This document shows positions 34,920 through 45,217 of a stretch of 64,000 nucleotides of DNA, in pieces. Positions within the stretch are counted from its first letter, which is position 1; every line of letters begins with the position of its first letter. The notes beneath the pieces were generated by a model, which saw only the letters and a list, made by a program, of their open reading frames with translations, did not search any database and was not told the origin of the DNA. Both the position numbers and the translations under genes were made by a program. Source of the stretch: Plantactinospora mayteni (GTDB taxonomy: Bacteria; Actinomycetota; Actinomycetes; Mycobacteriales; Micromonosporaceae); NCBI RefSeq assembly GCF_016862935.1, contig NZ_BONX01000003.1, positions 1 through 64,000 of the forward strand. Direction: 5' to 3'.

Positions 34920-36152
34920 GTGACGGAATCGGTGCCGAAGGACCGGCGGCTCCGGGTCGACCTGCTGACCCGGGAGTACCCCCCGGAGGTGTACGGCGGG
35001 GCGGGAGTGCACGTCGAGTACCTCGCCCGCGAACTGCGTACCCGCGCCGACACCCGGGTGCACTGCTTCGGCGCACCCCGCCAGCCCCCGTACGCCGAGC
35101 CGGGCGTCACCGCGTATCCGGAGCCGGCCGAGCTGGCGCGCGCGAACGCCGCGCTCCGCACCATGGGGGTGGACCTGGCGATGGCGGCCGGTACGGTCGG
35201 CACGGACGTGGTGCACAGCCACACCTGGTACGCCAACCTCGCCGGCCACGTCGCAAAGCTGCTGCACGGGGTACCGCACGTGGTGACCGTGCACAGCCTG
35301 GAACCGCTGCGGCCGTGGAAGGCGGAGCAGCTCGGCGGGGGCTACGCGCTCTCGTCGTGGTGCGAGCGGACCGCGCTGGAGGCCGCCGACGCGGTGATCG
35401 CGGTCTCCGCCGGGATGATGCACGACCTGCTGGCCGCCTATCCGACGGTCTCGCCGGACCGGGTCCGGGTGGTACACAACGGCATCGACACCCACCAGTA
35501 CGCCCCGGATTCCGGCACCGACGTGCTGGCGCGGCTCGGCGTCGACCCCGACCGGCCCAGCGTGACGTACGTCGGCCGGATCACCCGGCAGAAGGGCCTG
35601 CCGTACCTGCTCCGGGCGGCCCGCCGGCTGCCGCCCGAGGCCCAGCTCGTGCTGCTGGCCGGTGCCCCGGACACCGCCGAGATCGCCGCCGAGGTGGAGG
35701 AGTTGGTCACCGAGCTGCGGGCCAGCCGGGCGGGGGTGGTCTGGGTGGCCGAGATGCTGCCCAAGCCCGAGGTGATCCAGGTCCTCAGCCACAGCACCGT
35801 CTTCGTCTGCCCGTCCGTCTACGAACCGATGGGCATCGTCAACCTGGAGGCGATGGCCTGCGAGACCGCGGTGGTGGCGACCGCCACCGGCGGCATCCCG
35901 GAGGTGGTCGCGGACGGCTCGACCGGTCTGCTGGTGCCGATCGCCCAGGCCAGCGACGGCACGGGCACCCCGCTCGACCCGGAGCGCTTCGTCGCCGACC
36001 TGGCGGACGCGATCACCGAACTGCTCGACGATCCGAGACGGGCCGTCGAGCTGGGCCGGGCCGGCCGGCGCCGGGCGGTCGAACACTTCTCCTGGGACGC
36101 CATCGCCGACCGCACCATGGCGGTCTACCGCTCCACTCTCGACGCCACCTAG
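34920..36152 (+). CDS. glgA: Actinobacterial glycogen synthase / maltose-1-phosphate synthase (GlgA/GlgM)
   Basis: GT4-type enzyme of 410 aa. RVDLLTREYPPEVYGGAGVH is the N-terminal glucan-synthase motif, VHSHTWYANLAGHV and TYVGRITRQKGLPYLLRA follow, and PSVYEPMGIVNLEAMACETA is the E-x7-E donor site. The actinobacterial form is the orthologue of mycobacterial GlgM, which joins ADP-glucose to glucose-1-phosphate to give maltose-1-phosphate, the GlgE substrate. That function fits because glgE is the next gene (77 bp). Start taken at the GTG at 34920 (MTESVPKDRR); the upstream open frame runs through the pentamer repeat and is unlikely to be coding. Confidence 0.93.
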   Translation: MTESVPKDRRLRVDLLTREYPPEVYGGAGVHVEYLARELRTRADTRVHCFGAPRQPPYAEPGVTAYPEPAELARANAALRTMGVDLAMAAGTVGTDVVHSHTWYANLAGHVAKLLHGVPHVVTVHSLEPLRPWKAEQLGGGYALSSWCERTALEAADAVIAVSAGMMHDLLAAYPTVSPDRVRVVHNGIDTHQYAPDSGTDVLARLGVDPDRPSVTYVGRITRQKGLPYLLRAARRLPPEAQLVLLAGAPDTAEIAAEVEELVTELRASRAGVVWVAEMLPKPEVIQVLSHSTVFVCPSVYEPMGIVNLEAMACETAVVATATGGIPEVVADGSTGLLVPIAQASDGTGTPLDPERFVADLADAITELLDDPRRAVELGRAGRRRAVEHFSWDAIADRTMAVYRSTLDAT

Positions 36153-36229
36153 CCGGGTCACGACACGACACCTATCCGGCGGAGGCGTCCAGCGGGCGGG
36201 GGTCGATCAATGCCAGTAGGTTGGGCAGG

Positions 36230-38305
36230 GTGAGTGGACGGATCCCGATCGAGGACGTGACGCCGTCCGTGGCCTGTGGCCGGTACCCGGCCAAGGCGGT
36301 GGTCGGCGAACTGGTCCCGGTGACCGCGCGGTCGTACCGGGAGGGGCATGCGGCGATGGGCTGCCAGGTCGCCTGGCGCGGCCCGGACGGCGCGTCGCGG
36401 CCGGTGGTCCGGATGCGCCCCGGCCCGCATTTCGACGACCGGTGGCACGGCACCATCCGGCCGGACGCGGTGGGCGAGTGGAGCTTCACCGTGCAGGCGT
36501 TCGAGGATCCCTACCTGACCTGGCGGGACGCCGTCGGAAAGAAGATCGATGCCGGGCAGGGGCCGGCCGAGTTGGCCAACGACCTGGCCGAGGGCGCCGA
36601 CCTGCTGGACCGGGCCGCCGACGGCGTACCGGTGCGGGAGCGGGACCGGGTCCGGGCCGCCGCCGCCGCGTTGCGGGACGGTGACCGGCCGCTGCCGGAG
36701 CGGGTCTCCCCCGCACTGGACCTGGCCGACCTGCTCTGGGCGCATCCGGTCCGGACGCTGCTGACCAGCGCCCCCACCCAGCCGATCTGGGTGGACCGGT
36801 CCAGGGCGCTCTTCTCCGCCTGGTACGAGTTCTTCCCGCGCTCCGAGGGAGCGGTGCTGGCCACCGACGGGCGGGCGGCCCGGTCCGGGACCTTCCGCAC
36901 CGCCGCCGAGCGGCTGCCCGGGGTGGCCGCGATGGGCTTCGACGTGCTCTACCTGCCGCCGATCCACCCGATCGGCCGGATCAACCGGAAGGGCCGGAAC
37001 AACACCCTGGTCGCCGGCCCGGACGACGTCGGCTCACCGTGGGCGATCGGCGCGGCCGAGGGCGGGCACGACGCGATCCACCCCGACCTGGGCACACTCG
37101 ACGACTTCCGGGCGTTCGTCGCCGCCGCCGGGCAGGTCGGCCTGGAGGTGGCGATGGACCTGGCGCTCCAGGCCGCGCCGGACCACCCGTGGGTGACCGC
37201 CCATCCGGAGTGGTTCACCAGCCGGGCGGACGGGTCGATCGCGTACGCGGAGAATCCGCCGAAGAAATACCAGGACATCTATCCGGTCAACTTCGACGAC
37301 GATCCGGAGGGGATCCGGGCCGAGGTGCTGCGGGTGGTGCGGCACTGGGTCGACCAGGGCGTCCGGATCTTCCGGGTGGACAACCCGCACACCAAGCCGT
37401 TCGACTTCTGGCACTGGCTGATCTGGGAGGTCAAGCGGTACGACCCCGAGGTGCTCTTCCTGGCCGAGGCGTTCACCCGACCGGCGGTGATGCACGGGCT
37501 CGGCAAGATCGGCTTCACCCAGTCGTACACCTACTTCGCCTGGCGGACCAGCACGGCCGAGCTGCGGGAATACTGCACCGAGCTGGTGGCGGCGGCGGAC
37601 TACATGCGGCCGAACTTCTGGCCGAACACCCCGGACATCCTGCCGGAGCACCTCCAGCACTGCGGGCCGCCGATGTTCAAGATCCGTGCGGTGCTGGCCA
37701 GCCTGCTCTCGCCCTCCTGGGGGATCTACGCCGGCTACGAACTCTTCGAGCATGTTGCCCGGCCGGGCGCCGAGGAATACCTCGACAACGAGAAGTTCGA
37801 GCTGCGTCCCCGGGACTGGGCGGCGGCCGAGGCGGAGGGGCGGTCGCTGGCACCGTTCCTGGCCCGGCTCAACGCGGTCCGGCGGGACAACCCGGCGCTG
37901 CACTGGCTCCGCAACCTGGTCTTCCACGAGATCGACAACCCGGCGCTGCTCTGCTGGTCGAAACGGGACGAGCAGACCGGCAACACCGTGCTGGTGGTCT
38001 GCTCGGTCGACCCCGGGCAGGTGCAGTGGGGCAACACCGTGCTGGAGATGCCGGCGCTCGGCTTCGACTGGCACGAGCGGTTCACCGTGCACGACGAGCT
38101 GACCGGTGCCCGCTACGACTGGGGGCAGCGCAACGTCGTCCGGCTCGACCCGTTCGTCTGCCCCGCACACGTCTTCACCGTGCACCCGCAGGACGGCTTC
38201 ACCGTGCACCGGCAGGACGGCCGGCCGGGCGACGAGACCGGGGCAACGGCCGGGGACCGCACCGACAACCCCGCCGGACCGGAAGGCCAGGGATGGACGA
38301 GCTGA
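36230..38305 (+). CDS. glgE: Alpha-1,4-glucan:maltose-1-phosphate maltosyltransferase
   Basis: GH13_3 enzyme that elongates alpha-1,4-glucans with maltosyl units. The 691-aa length is typical. The N-terminal domain begins [20 protein letters not shown]. In the barrel, [20 protein letters not shown] is the GlgE signature, the nucleophile is D384 in [12 protein letters not shown], and the acid/base is E413 in [23 protein letters not shown] is also characteristic. The GTG at 36230 has only a weak site (AGTAGG). The coding end overlaps glgB by 13 bp. A ~35-residue hydrophilic tail after the last beta domain is extra. Confidence 0.95.
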   Translation: MSGRIPIEDVTPSVACGRYPAKAVVGELVPVTARSYREGHAAMGCQVAWRGPDGASRPVVRMRPGPHFDDRWHGTIRPDAVGEWSFTVQAFEDPYLTWRDAVGKKIDAGQGPAELANDLAEGADLLDRAADGVPVRERDRVRAAAAALRDGDRPLPERVSPALDLADLLWAHPVRTLLTSAPTQPIWVDRSRALFSAWYEFFPRSEGAVLATDGRAARSGTFRTAAERLPGVAAMGFDVLYLPPIHPIGRINRKGRNNTLVAGPDDVGSPWAIGAAEGGHDAIHPDLGTLDDFRAFVAAAGQVGLEVAMDLALQAAPDHPWVTAHPEWFTSRADGSIAYAENPPKKYQDIYPVNFDDDPEGIRAEVLRVVRHWVDQGVRIFRVDNPHTKPFDFWHWLIWEVKRYDPEVLFLAEAFTRPAVMHGLGKIGFTQSYTYFAWRTSTAELREYCTELVAAADYMRPNFWPNTPDILPEHLQHCGPPMFKIRAVLASLLSPSWGIYAGYELFEHVARPGAEEYLDNEKFELRPRDWAAAEAEGRSLAPFLARLNAVRRDNPALHWLRNLVFHEIDNPALLCWSKRDEQTGNTVLVVCSVDPGQVQWGNTVLEMPALGFDWHERFTVHDELTGARYDWGQRNVVRLDPFVCPAHVFTVHPQDGFTVHRQDGRPGDETGATAGDRTDNPAGPEGQGWTS

Positions 38306-40398
38306 TCGCGGGTACCGCACACGACCCGCACGCCCTGCTCGGTACGCACCCCGACGGCGACCGGACGGTGATCCGTACGCTGCGCCGGGGCGCCGGCACG
38401 GTGGAGGTGCTGGTCGGCGAGGAACGCCAGCCGATGCGCCGGGTACACGACGAGGGGATCTTCGAGGCCACGGTCCCCGGCACGGTGCTCGACTACCGGG
38501 TGGTGGTGGACGGGGCGGTGCGTGACGACCCGTACCGCTTCCCGCCGACCGTCGGGGAACTCGACCTGCACCTGATCGCGGAGGGCCGGCACGAGCGGCT
38601 CTGGACGGCGCTCGGCGCCCGGCCCGCCGTCGGCGGCGGGGTCTCCTTCGCGGTCTGGGCGCCGAACGCCCTGGGCGTGCGGGTGGTCGGCGACTTCACC
38701 GGCTGGGGCGCGCACGAGGGCTGGCCGATGCGCTCGTTGGGCGGCAGCGGGGTCTGGGAGATCTTCGTGCCGGAGGCGGCGGCCGGGCAGCGGTACAAAT
38801 ACCGGATCCTGTCCCGGGACGGGCGGTGGCGGGACAAGGCGGATCCGCTGGCCCGGCGTACCGAGGTGCCGCCGAGCACCGCCTCGGTGGTATTCGAGTC
38901 CGGCTACGCGTGGTCCGATGCCGACTGGCTGGACCGGCGGGCCCGGCGGCAGCCGCACCAGGAGCCGGTCAGCGTCTACGAGGTGCACCTCGGCTCGTGG
39001 CGGCCGGGTCTGTCCTATCGGGAACTGGCCGAGCAGCTCACCGCGTACGTGCTGGACCTGGGCTTCACGCACGTGGAGTTCCTGCCGGTGATGGAGCACC
39101 CGTTCGGCGGCTCTTGGGGCTACCAGGTGACCGGCTACTACGCCCCGACCGCGCGCTTCGGCGACCCCGACGACTTCCGCTATCTGGTCGACCGGCTGCA
39201 CGGCGCCGGGATCGGGGTACTGCTGGACTGGGTGCCGGCGCACTTCCCCCGGGACGAGTGGGCACTGGCCCGGTTCGACGGCACCCCGCTCTACGAGCAC
39301 CCCGACCCGCGCCGGGGCGAGCACCCGGACTGGGGCACGTACGTCTTCGACTACGGCCGGCCGGAGGTCCGCAACTTCCTGGTGGCGAACGCGCTCTACT
39401 GGTGCGAAGAGTTCCATGTGGACGGTCTGCGGGTGGACGCGGTCGCCTCGATGCTCTATCTGGACTACTCCCGCAACGAGGGCGAGTGGCTGCCGAACCA
39501 GCACGGCGGCCGGGAGAACCTGGAGGCGATCGCGCTGCTCCAGGAGGTCGACGCGACCGTCTATCGCGCGCATCCGGGCGTGCTGATGGTGGCCGAGGAG
39601 TCGACGGCCTGGCCGGGGGTGACCCGGTCGACCGACTCCGGCGGGCTGGGTTTCGGCTTCAAGTGGAACATGGGCTGGATGCACGACACCCTCAGCTACC
39701 TCGGCAAGGACCCGATCTATCGGCAGCACCACCACAACGAGCTGACCTTCTCCCTGGTGTACGCCTGGAGCGAGAACTACGTGCTGCCGATCAGCCACGA
39801 CGAGGTGGTGCACGGCAAGGGGTCGCTGCTCGGCAAGATGCCCGGTGACCAGTGGCGCAAACTGGCCGGGGTACGCGCGCTGCTGGCGTACATGTGGGCG
39901 CATCCGGGCAAGCAACTGCTCTTCATGGGCTGCGAGCTGGGCGACGACCGGGAGTGGAGCGAGACCCGAGGACTGGACTGGCACCTGGTCGACGATCCCG
40001 GCCGGGCCGGGGTGCAGCGGCTGCTCCGGGACCTGAACCGCGGCTACCGGGACAATTCGGCGCTCTGGTCCCAGGACACCGTACCGGCCGGCTTCCGGTG
40101 GATCGTCTCGGACGACTCCGCCAACAACACCCTGGCCTTCGTCCGGATCGCCGCCGACGGCTCGCCGCTGGTCTGCGTGGCGAACTTCGCCGCGCTGCCG
40201 CACGAGGGTTACCGGATCGGGCTGCCGCTGGCCGGGCGCTGGTCCGAGATCCTGAACACCGACGCGGACTGCTACGGCGGTTCCGGGGTCGGCAACTTGG
40301 GCGCGGTCACCGCCGACGACCAGCCGTGGCACGGCCTGCCCGCCTCGGTGACACTGCGGGTGCCGCCGCTCGGCGTACTCTGGCTCCGCCCGGGCTGA
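38293..40398 (+). CDS. glgB: 1,4-alpha-glucan branching enzyme
   Basis: Creates alpha-1,6 branches. The 701-aa protein has an N-terminal CBM48-like domain ([20 protein letters not shown]), a second one ([20 protein letters not shown]), then the GH13_9 barrel. Catalytic residues are D382 in [10 protein letters not shown], the Glu in [11 protein letters not shown] and the Asp in [14 protein letters not shown]. The C-terminal beta domain ends with GVLWLRPG. It starts at an ATG inside the end of glgE, so the two are coupled. With glgC, glgA/M and glgE this completes a linear-then-branched glucan pathway. Confidence 0.96.
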   Translation: MDELIAGTAHDPHALLGTHPDGDRTVIRTLRRGAGTVEVLVGEERQPMRRVHDEGIFEATVPGTVLDYRVVVDGAVRDDPYRFPPTVGELDLHLIAEGRHERLWTALGARPAVGGGVSFAVWAPNALGVRVVGDFTGWGAHEGWPMRSLGGSGVWEIFVPEAAAGQRYKYRILSRDGRWRDKADPLARRTEVPPSTASVVFESGYAWSDADWLDRRARRQPHQEPVSVYEVHLGSWRPGLSYRELAEQLTAYVLDLGFTHVEFLPVMEHPFGGSWGYQVTGYYAPTARFGDPDDFRYLVDRLHGAGIGVLLDWVPAHFPRDEWALARFDGTPLYEHPDPRRGEHPDWGTYVFDYGRPEVRNFLVANALYWCEEFHVDGLRVDAVASMLYLDYSRNEGEWLPNQHGGRENLEAIALLQEVDATVYRAHPGVLMVAEESTAWPGVTRSTDSGGLGFGFKWNMGWMHDTLSYLGKDPIYRQHHHNELTFSLVYAWSENYVLPISHDEVVHGKGSLLGKMPGDQWRKLAGVRALLAYMWAHPGKQLLFMGCELGDDREWSETRGLDWHLVDDPGRAGVQRLLRDLNRGYRDNSALWSQDTVPAGFRWIVSDDSANNTLAFVRIAADGSPLVCVANFAALPHEGYRIGLPLAGRWSEILNTDADCYGGSGVGNLGAVTADDQPWHGLPASVTLRVPPLGVLWLRPG

Positions 40399-40641
40399 GT
40401 ACGGTCGCCGCGCCGTCCGGCACCTGGGCTCGATCGGTCGAGCGGTGGCGCAGCTCCTGCGAATATTAGATAGACGTGTGACAATGTCTTTCGGTGGCTG
40501 GTCGGCTGGGTTCCCGTCCCGACCGGCGGCCGGCAGGTCCCGCCCACCGCGTGCGGGGCTCCGGCCGCCGCACCTGCGCCCGCCCCGCCATCGAGACAGG
40601 CACCGCCACCCGCACCGTCCGTCTACTCAGGAGGAACCGCC

Positions 40642-41163
40642 ATGCCGCGACCGATCCGCCGGTCGGCGGTCGTACTCGCCGCCGTCCTGCTCACCCTCAC
40701 CGCCCTGACCGGCCCCGCCCGGGCCGGCACCGACACCGACCTCGCCCCGCAACCGTTCGCCGCCGACAGCGGCGACAGCTGCCGGTACGGCGTCGCCGAA
40801 GGAACCCTCGAATTCATTCCGATCTCCGCACCTCCCGGGCTCGGCTCGGTGACCGTCATCGGCACCATCGCCGATCGCCCCCACGAGAGCGATCCCGGCC
40901 CGGTCTGCCGGGACGACGGGCTGTTCAGCTTCGTCACCTTCTACGCCTACGGCAGTGGCCGCCTCGTCGCCGAGGCCACGTCGAGGGTGGACAACGACAT
41001 CACCAAGTACACCCTCCAACTCGCCCCCCGAGAGCCGTCCACCGGTGTCGACACCCTGATCGTCCAGGTCTGTCGGGCCGCGACGGCGAACGCACCGACA
41101 CCACTGCCGATCCCTTCCGGCTACTGCGGAACACCCCAGGTCTACTCGTCGCACTGGAGCTGA
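40642..41163 (+). CDS. Secreted hypothetical protein with four cysteines
   Basis: A 173-aa protein with a clear signal peptide (RRSAVVLAAVLLTLTALTG, cleavage near ARA). The mature part has four Cys (DSCRYG, GPVCRD, VQVCRA, GYCGTP), consistent with two disulfides, and is probably beta-rich. AGGAGG lies 8 bases before the ATG. It stands alone between glgB and the cyclase gene, with an A+T-rich patch (around 40460-40490) upstream that may be its promoter. The function is not recognised. Confidence 0.7.
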   Translation: MPRPIRRSAVVLAAVLLTLTALTGPARAGTDTDLAPQPFAADSGDSCRYGVAEGTLEFIPISAPPGLGSVTVIGTIADRPHESDPGPVCRDDGLFSFVTFYAYGSGRLVAEATSRVDNDITKYTLQLAPREPSTGVDTLIVQVCRAATANAPTPLPIPSGYCGTPQVYSSHWS

Positions 41164-41352
41164 CCGATCGGCCGAACGCACCGGGAGGACGACGATGCCG
41201 CGTTCCACCCGCCCGGAGAGCACCGGCCGGTGCCGGCCCGTCCCGGTGGCGTCGTCCTCCTGGCCGGCGGCGCCCCCGGGGTGGCCGTTCCGCGCGTCGG
41301 GTTCGGCCGCCGGGCGGGGCGCTGCCGACCGATCGCGCGGGTCCCGATTCCC

Positions 41353-41372
41353 GGAAACTCCGGTAGGTTTCC
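41353..41372 (+). promoter_or_regulatory. Hairpin at the ribosome site of the cyclase gene
   Basis: GGAAAC (41353-41358) and GTTTCC (41367-41372) form a 6-bp inverted repeat three bases before the ATG at 41376. The loop holds GGTAGG, the only ribosome-site candidate. The structure could modulate translation or be chance. Confidence 0.4.
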
Positions 41373-41375
41373 GCC

Positions 41376-42137
41376 ATGACCGTGCTGCAAGATCTTGTTG
41401 CCGCGCTCGCCACCGGCCGGGTCGAGGTCGTGGACCTCACCGCCCCGCTCTCGGCGCAGACGCCGATCCTGACCCTCCCCGAGCCGTTCGGCCAGACCGT
41501 CCCGTTCGCGCTGAGCGAGATCAGCCGCTACGACGAGCGCGGCCCGGCCTGGTACTGGAACAACTTCACCACCGGCGAGCACACCGGCACGCACTTCGAC
41601 GCACCGGTGCACTGGGTCAGCGGCCAGCACGGCGACGACGTCTCCCAGGTGCCGCCGAGCCGGCTGATCGCCCCGGCGGTGGTGCTCGACCACACCGCCG
41701 AAGCCGCCGCCGACCCCGACTTCCTGCTGGAGGTCGAACACATCCGGGCCTGGGAGGCGGAGCACGGTCCGCTGCCGGCCGGCGGCTGGCTGCTCTACCG
41801 GACCGGCTGGGACGCGTACGGCGACGACGCGCAGCGGTACGCCAACGCCGGCCGTACTCCGGGGATCTCCCCCGGCTGCGCGAAGTGGCTCGCCGAGGAG
41901 GCCCCGGTGCAGGGCGTCGGAGTCGAGACGGTCGGCACCGACGCCGGGGCCGCGCACTCGTTCGACCCGCCGTTCCCGTGCCACTCCTTCCTGCTCGGCG
42001 CCGACAAGTACGGTCTCACCCAGCTCCGCAACCTGGCGCAGCTCCCGCCGACCGGTGCGGTGGTGGTCGCCGGACCGCTGCCGATCGTGCACGGCTCCGG
42101 CAGCCCGTGCCGGGTACTCGCCCTGGTCGAGCGGTAG
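41376..42137 (+). CDS. Cyclase-family metal hydrolase (kynurenine formamidase/isatin hydrolase fold)
   Basis: The 253-aa protein shows the family's metal motif H69-T-G-T-H73-F-D75-A-P-V-H79. It opens with VVDLTAPLSAQTPI and ends with ILPIVHGSG-like sequence (PLPIVHGSGSPCRVLALVE). These enzymes hydrolyse cyclic or formyl amides using Mn or Zn. It lies 37 bp before a TPP-dependent enzyme on the same strand, so the pair may act in sequence, for example opening a ring to a 2-keto acid that the TPP enzyme decarboxylates. The substrate is not known. Confidence 0.85.
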   Translation: MTVLQDLVAALATGRVEVVDLTAPLSAQTPILTLPEPFGQTVPFALSEISRYDERGPAWYWNNFTTGEHTGTHFDAPVHWVSGQHGDDVSQVPPSRLIAPAVVLDHTAEAAADPDFLLEVEHIRAWEAEHGPLPAGGWLLYRTGWDAYGDDAQRYANAGRTPGISPGCAKWLAEEAPVQGVGVETVGTDAGAAHSFDPPFPCHSFLLGADKYGLTQLRNLAQLPPTGAVVVAGPLPIVHGSGSPCRVLALVER

Positions 42138-42174
42138 GGACGGCCGAGGCGGGCGACGGGACGGGGGTGAGGGC

Positions 42175-43809
42175 ATGCGGGTCGCCGAGGTGGTCGGTCG
42201 GGTCCTCGCCGCGCACGGGGTGCGGCACGTCTTCGGAGTGGTCGGCAGCGGCAACTTCCAGGTCAGCAACGCGCTGGTCGCCGGCGGTGCCCGGTTCGTG
42301 GCCGCCGCGCACGAGGGCGGGGCGGCGAGCATGGCGGACGGCTACGCGCGTACGTCGGGGTCGGTCGGGGTGCTCTCGGTGCACCAGGGACCGGGGGTCA
42401 CCAACGCGTTGACCGGGATCGTCGAGGCGGCCAAGAGCCGGACCCCGATGCTGGTGCTGGCGCCGGAGGCGACCGAGGCACGGTCCAACTTCTTCATCGA
42501 CCTGCCACACACCGCGACCGCGCTCGACATCCACTATCAACGGGTACGCCCCGCGCACGTCGTGGTGGACGTCGACGCCGCGTACCGGCGGGCGGCTCAG
42601 GGTGAGACGGTACTGCTGGGACTGCCACTGGACGTGCTGGGCCGCAAGATCGCGCCCTGGACCGGCCCTCTTGATCCCTGGCCCGCCCAAACCGACTGGG
42701 TTCCCGACGTGGAGCCGCTGGTCAGCGCGTTGACCACCGCCCGGCGTCCGGTCTTCGTCGCCGGGCGGGGCGCCCGGGGTGCCCGGGAGCCGCTGACCCG
42801 GCTGGCCGACGAGTGTGCCGCGCTGCTGGCGGTCTCGGCCGCCGCCAAGGGACTCTTCGTCGGCGATCCGTGGTATCTCGACGTCTCGGGCGGGTTCGCC
42901 ACCCCGCTCGCCGCCGAACTGATCGCCGAGGCCGACCTGGTGGTCGCCTGGGGCAGCACGTTGAACATGTGGACCACCAGGCACGGTCGACTGATCTCCC
43001 CATCGGCGGTGGTGGTCCAGGTCGACGAGGCGCCGGACGGAGGGGTTCGGCATCCCCGGATCGACCGGTACGTCAGCGGCGACGTGGCCCGGGTCGCCCG
43101 CTACGCGCTGCGCTGGCTGGACCGGGAACCGGGCGTCGGCCGGCCGCCCGGCACCCAGCGCACCCCGGAACTGCGGCGGCGGATCGCCACCGAGGGACGC
43201 TGGCGGGACGTGTCCTATTCGGACGACAGCGGTAACGGACGGATCGATCCGCGTACCCTGACCATCGCGCTGGACGACCTGCTGCCGGCCGAGCGGACCG
43301 TGGTGGTCGACTCCGGCAACTTCATGGGCTACCCGTCGATGTTCCTCTCCGTACCGGACGTCGCCGGGTTCTGCTTCACCCAGGCGTTCCAGTCGATCGG
43401 GCTGGGGCTGGCCAGCGCACTCGGTGCCGCCGTGGCCCGACCGGACCGACTCACCGTGGCGGCGCTCGGCGACGGCGGGTTCCTGATGTCGGCGGCCGAA
43501 CTCGTCACCGCCAGCCGGCTCGGCCTGCCCCTGCTGGTGCTGGTCTACGACGACGCGGCGTACGGCGCCGAGGTGCACCACTTCGGCCCGGACGGCCACC
43601 CGCTGGACCTGGTCCGGTTCCCCGACACCGACCTCGCCTCGATCGCCCGTGGCTACGGCTGCGCCGCGCTGACCGTCCGTACCGTCGACGACCTCGCCCC
43701 GGTACGGGACTGGCTGACCGGCCCCCGCGACCGGCCGCTGGTGGTCGACGCCAAGATCACCAGCGAGCGCGGCGCCTGGTGGCTGGCGGAGGCGTTCCGC
43801 GGACACTGA
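42175..43809 (+). CDS. Thiamine-diphosphate-dependent enzyme (acetolactate synthase/benzoylformate decarboxylase-like)
   Basis: A 544-aa TPP enzyme with the three-domain layout. The N-terminal Pyr domain holds the catalytic Glu E47 (AAHEGGAASMADGYAR). The central domain spans about 185-320. The C-terminal PP domain has the Mg/TPP motif GDGGFLMSAAEL at 432-443, ending at YDDAAYGAEV. The sequence does not match IlvB in detail, so I treat it as an uncharacterised decarboxylase or ligase. ATG at 42175; GGGTGAGGG upstream is a possible ribosome site. It is likely co-transcribed with the cyclase-family gene. Confidence 0.85.
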   Translation: MRVAEVVGRVLAAHGVRHVFGVVGSGNFQVSNALVAGGARFVAAAHEGGAASMADGYARTSGSVGVLSVHQGPGVTNALTGIVEAAKSRTPMLVLAPEATEARSNFFIDLPHTATALDIHYQRVRPAHVVVDVDAAYRRAAQGETVLLGLPLDVLGRKIAPWTGPLDPWPAQTDWVPDVEPLVSALTTARRPVFVAGRGARGAREPLTRLADECAALLAVSAAAKGLFVGDPWYLDVSGGFATPLAAELIAEADLVVAWGSTLNMWTTRHGRLISPSAVVVQVDEAPDGGVRHPRIDRYVSGDVARVARYALRWLDREPGVGRPPGTQRTPELRRRIATEGRWRDVSYSDDSGNGRIDPRTLTIALDDLLPAERTVVVDSGNFMGYPSMFLSVPDVAGFCFTQAFQSIGLGLASALGAAVARPDRLTVAALGDGGFLMSAAELVTASRLGLPLLVLVYDDAAYGAEVHHFGPDGHPLDLVRFPDTDLASIARGYGCAALTVRTVDDLAPVRDWLTGPRDRPLVVDAKITSERGAWWLAEAFRGH

Positions 43810-43836
43810 CCCGACCCGCCGCACGGGGCGGCTCGG

Positions 43837-44691
43837 TCACCGGCCGGCCGGGTCGGGCAGCGTGACGGTGCCGTCGAGGTAGCGATGATAGCTGCCGCGT
43901 AGGCGTACCCGGTCGCCGTCGACCACGCAGTGCACCGTGCCGCCCCGAGCGGAGATCTGCCGGGCGGTCAGCGTCGTCCGGCCGAGCCGCTCCGCCCAGT
44001 ACGGCGCGATCTGGCTGTGCGCGGAGCCGGTCACCGGGTCCTCGAAGGCGCCCGCCCCGGCCCCGAACCACCGGCTGACGAAGTCGACGCCGTCGGTGTC
44101 GCCGGGGGCGGTGACGATCGCGCCGCGTACCGGCAGTCGGGCCAGGGTGGTGAAGTCCGCCGCGACGGCCCGGACCTCGGCGGCGCTGCGGACCGGGTAG
44201 ACCAGGTCGGTGTCCTGGAACCGGTGCTCCGGTTCGATGCCGAGCGCGGCCACGGCGGCGGCGGACACCTCGTCGCCGTCCGGCACCGCCCGCAGCCGCC
44301 CGGCCGGAAAGTCCAGTTCCAGTTCGCCGTCCCGGTCGGCCCGGCCCACCGGGAGCCAGCCGCTGCGGGTCCAGAACAGCAGCCGCCGCGCGTCCGGGTG
44401 TACGTCGTCGAAGAGTTGCCCGGCGGTGGCCAGGGTCGCGTGCCCGCAGAGGTCGACCTCGACCGCCGGGGTGAACCAGCGCAGGTGGTAGGCGGGATCG
44501 TCACCGGGCGGCGGGGCGGCGTCGGCCGGCAGTTCCGCCGTGTAGAAGGCGGTCTCGGAGAGGTTGTTCTCCTCGGCGACGGCCTGTAGGACGGCGTCGG
44601 GCAGCCAGCCGGGCAGGGGCATCACGGCCGCCGGGTTGCCCTGGAACACCCGGTCGGCGAAGGCGTCTATCTGGATCAGGCGGAGCCGCAT
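43837..44691 (-). CDS. PhzF-family isomerase-like protein
   Basis: A 284-aa two-domain protein of the PhzF/diaminopimelate-epimerase fold. RLIQIDAFADRVFQGNPAAV is the N-terminal signature, and ENNLSETAF contains the catalytic Glu (about residue 46). RWFTPAVEVDLCGHATLA and GAFEDPVTGSAHSQIAPYW complete the active site. Most family members have unknown substrates and no link to phenazine synthesis. Divergent from the ArsR gene, so the regulator could control it. Confidence 0.9.
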   Translation of the reverse strand: MRLRLIQIDAFADRVFQGNPAAVMPLPGWLPDAVLQAVAEENNLSETAFYTAELPADAAPPPGDDPAYHLRWFTPAVEVDLCGHATLATAGQLFDDVHPDARRLLFWTRSGWLPVGRADRDGELELDFPAGRLRAVPDGDEVSAAAVAALGIEPEHRFQDTDLVYPVRSAAEVRAVAADFTTLARLPVRGAIVTAPGDTDGVDFVSRWFGAGAGAFEDPVTGSAHSQIAPYWAERLGRTTLTARQISARGGTVHCVVDGDRVRLRGSYHRYLDGTVTLPDPAGR

Positions 44692-44807
44692 CGCCCCTGT
44701 CTACCAGCACCGGGCCACGCTGTCGGGGACCGGTGTCCGGCTCGACGCCGGTACCGGGCCGGTAGGGTCGTCCGAACCGATCTCCGGATCGGGGCGTTAG
44801 ACTTTGG

Positions 44808-44830
44808 TTATATAAGTGAGCGCTGAAAGG
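44808..44830 (+). promoter_or_regulatory. Promoter/operator candidate upstream of the ArsR gene
   Basis: The A+T-rich palindrome TTATATAA (44808-44815) followed by AGCGCT (44819-44824) and the ribosome site GAAAGG (44825-44830) lie directly before the GTG at 44839. TATATA may serve as a -10 box and, being symmetrical, as an ArsR binding site. No clear -35 box. Confidence 0.4.
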
Positions 44831-44838
44831 ATGGCGGC

Positions 44839-45192
44839 GTGCACGCGTTCGACGTTCTCGGCGATCCCGTCCGGCGGCGGATCCTGGAGCTGCTCGCCGA
44901 CGGCGAGCGGTCGGCCGGCGAGGTCAGCGCGGTAATCCAGGAGGAGTTCGGGATCTCCCAGCCGGGCGTCTCACAACACCTGCGGGTGCTCCGGGAGAAC
45001 GGGTTCACCACCGTACGCGCGGCCGGCACCCGGCGGCTCTACGCGGTGGATCCCGCCCCGCTCCAGGAGATCGACCGGTGGTTGGAGCGCTACCGGGGGT
45101 TCTGGACCCAGCGGCTGGACGCCCTCGGCACCGAGATCGCCCGGGGCAGACGCGAACGCCGCCGAGCCGAGGAATCGGCCCGGGAAAGCTGA
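44839..45192 (+). CDS. ArsR-family transcriptional regulator
   Basis: A 117-aa winged-helix regulator. FDVLGDPVRRRILELLADGE and FGISQPGVSQHLRVLRENGF (recognition helix) are typical. The C-terminal part is a charged helix without Cys, so metal sensing is unlikely. Related proteins often repress neighbouring genes such as START-domain or PhzF genes. The GTG start has GAAAGG eight bases upstream. Divergent from phzF and convergent with the App1-like gene. Confidence 0.88.
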   Translation: MHAFDVLGDPVRRRILELLADGERSAGEVSAVIQEEFGISQPGVSQHLRVLRENGFTTVRAAGTRRLYAVDPAPLQEIDRWLERYRGFWTQRLDALGTEIARGRRERRRAEESARES

Positions 45193-45217
45193 CCCGACGG
45201 CTCGGACCCGGCACGCC

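Noticed and set aside
35315-36229. Long upstream extension of the glgE frame
   Set aside because: It overlaps almost all of glgA in another frame; GlgE homologues begin at RIPIEDV.
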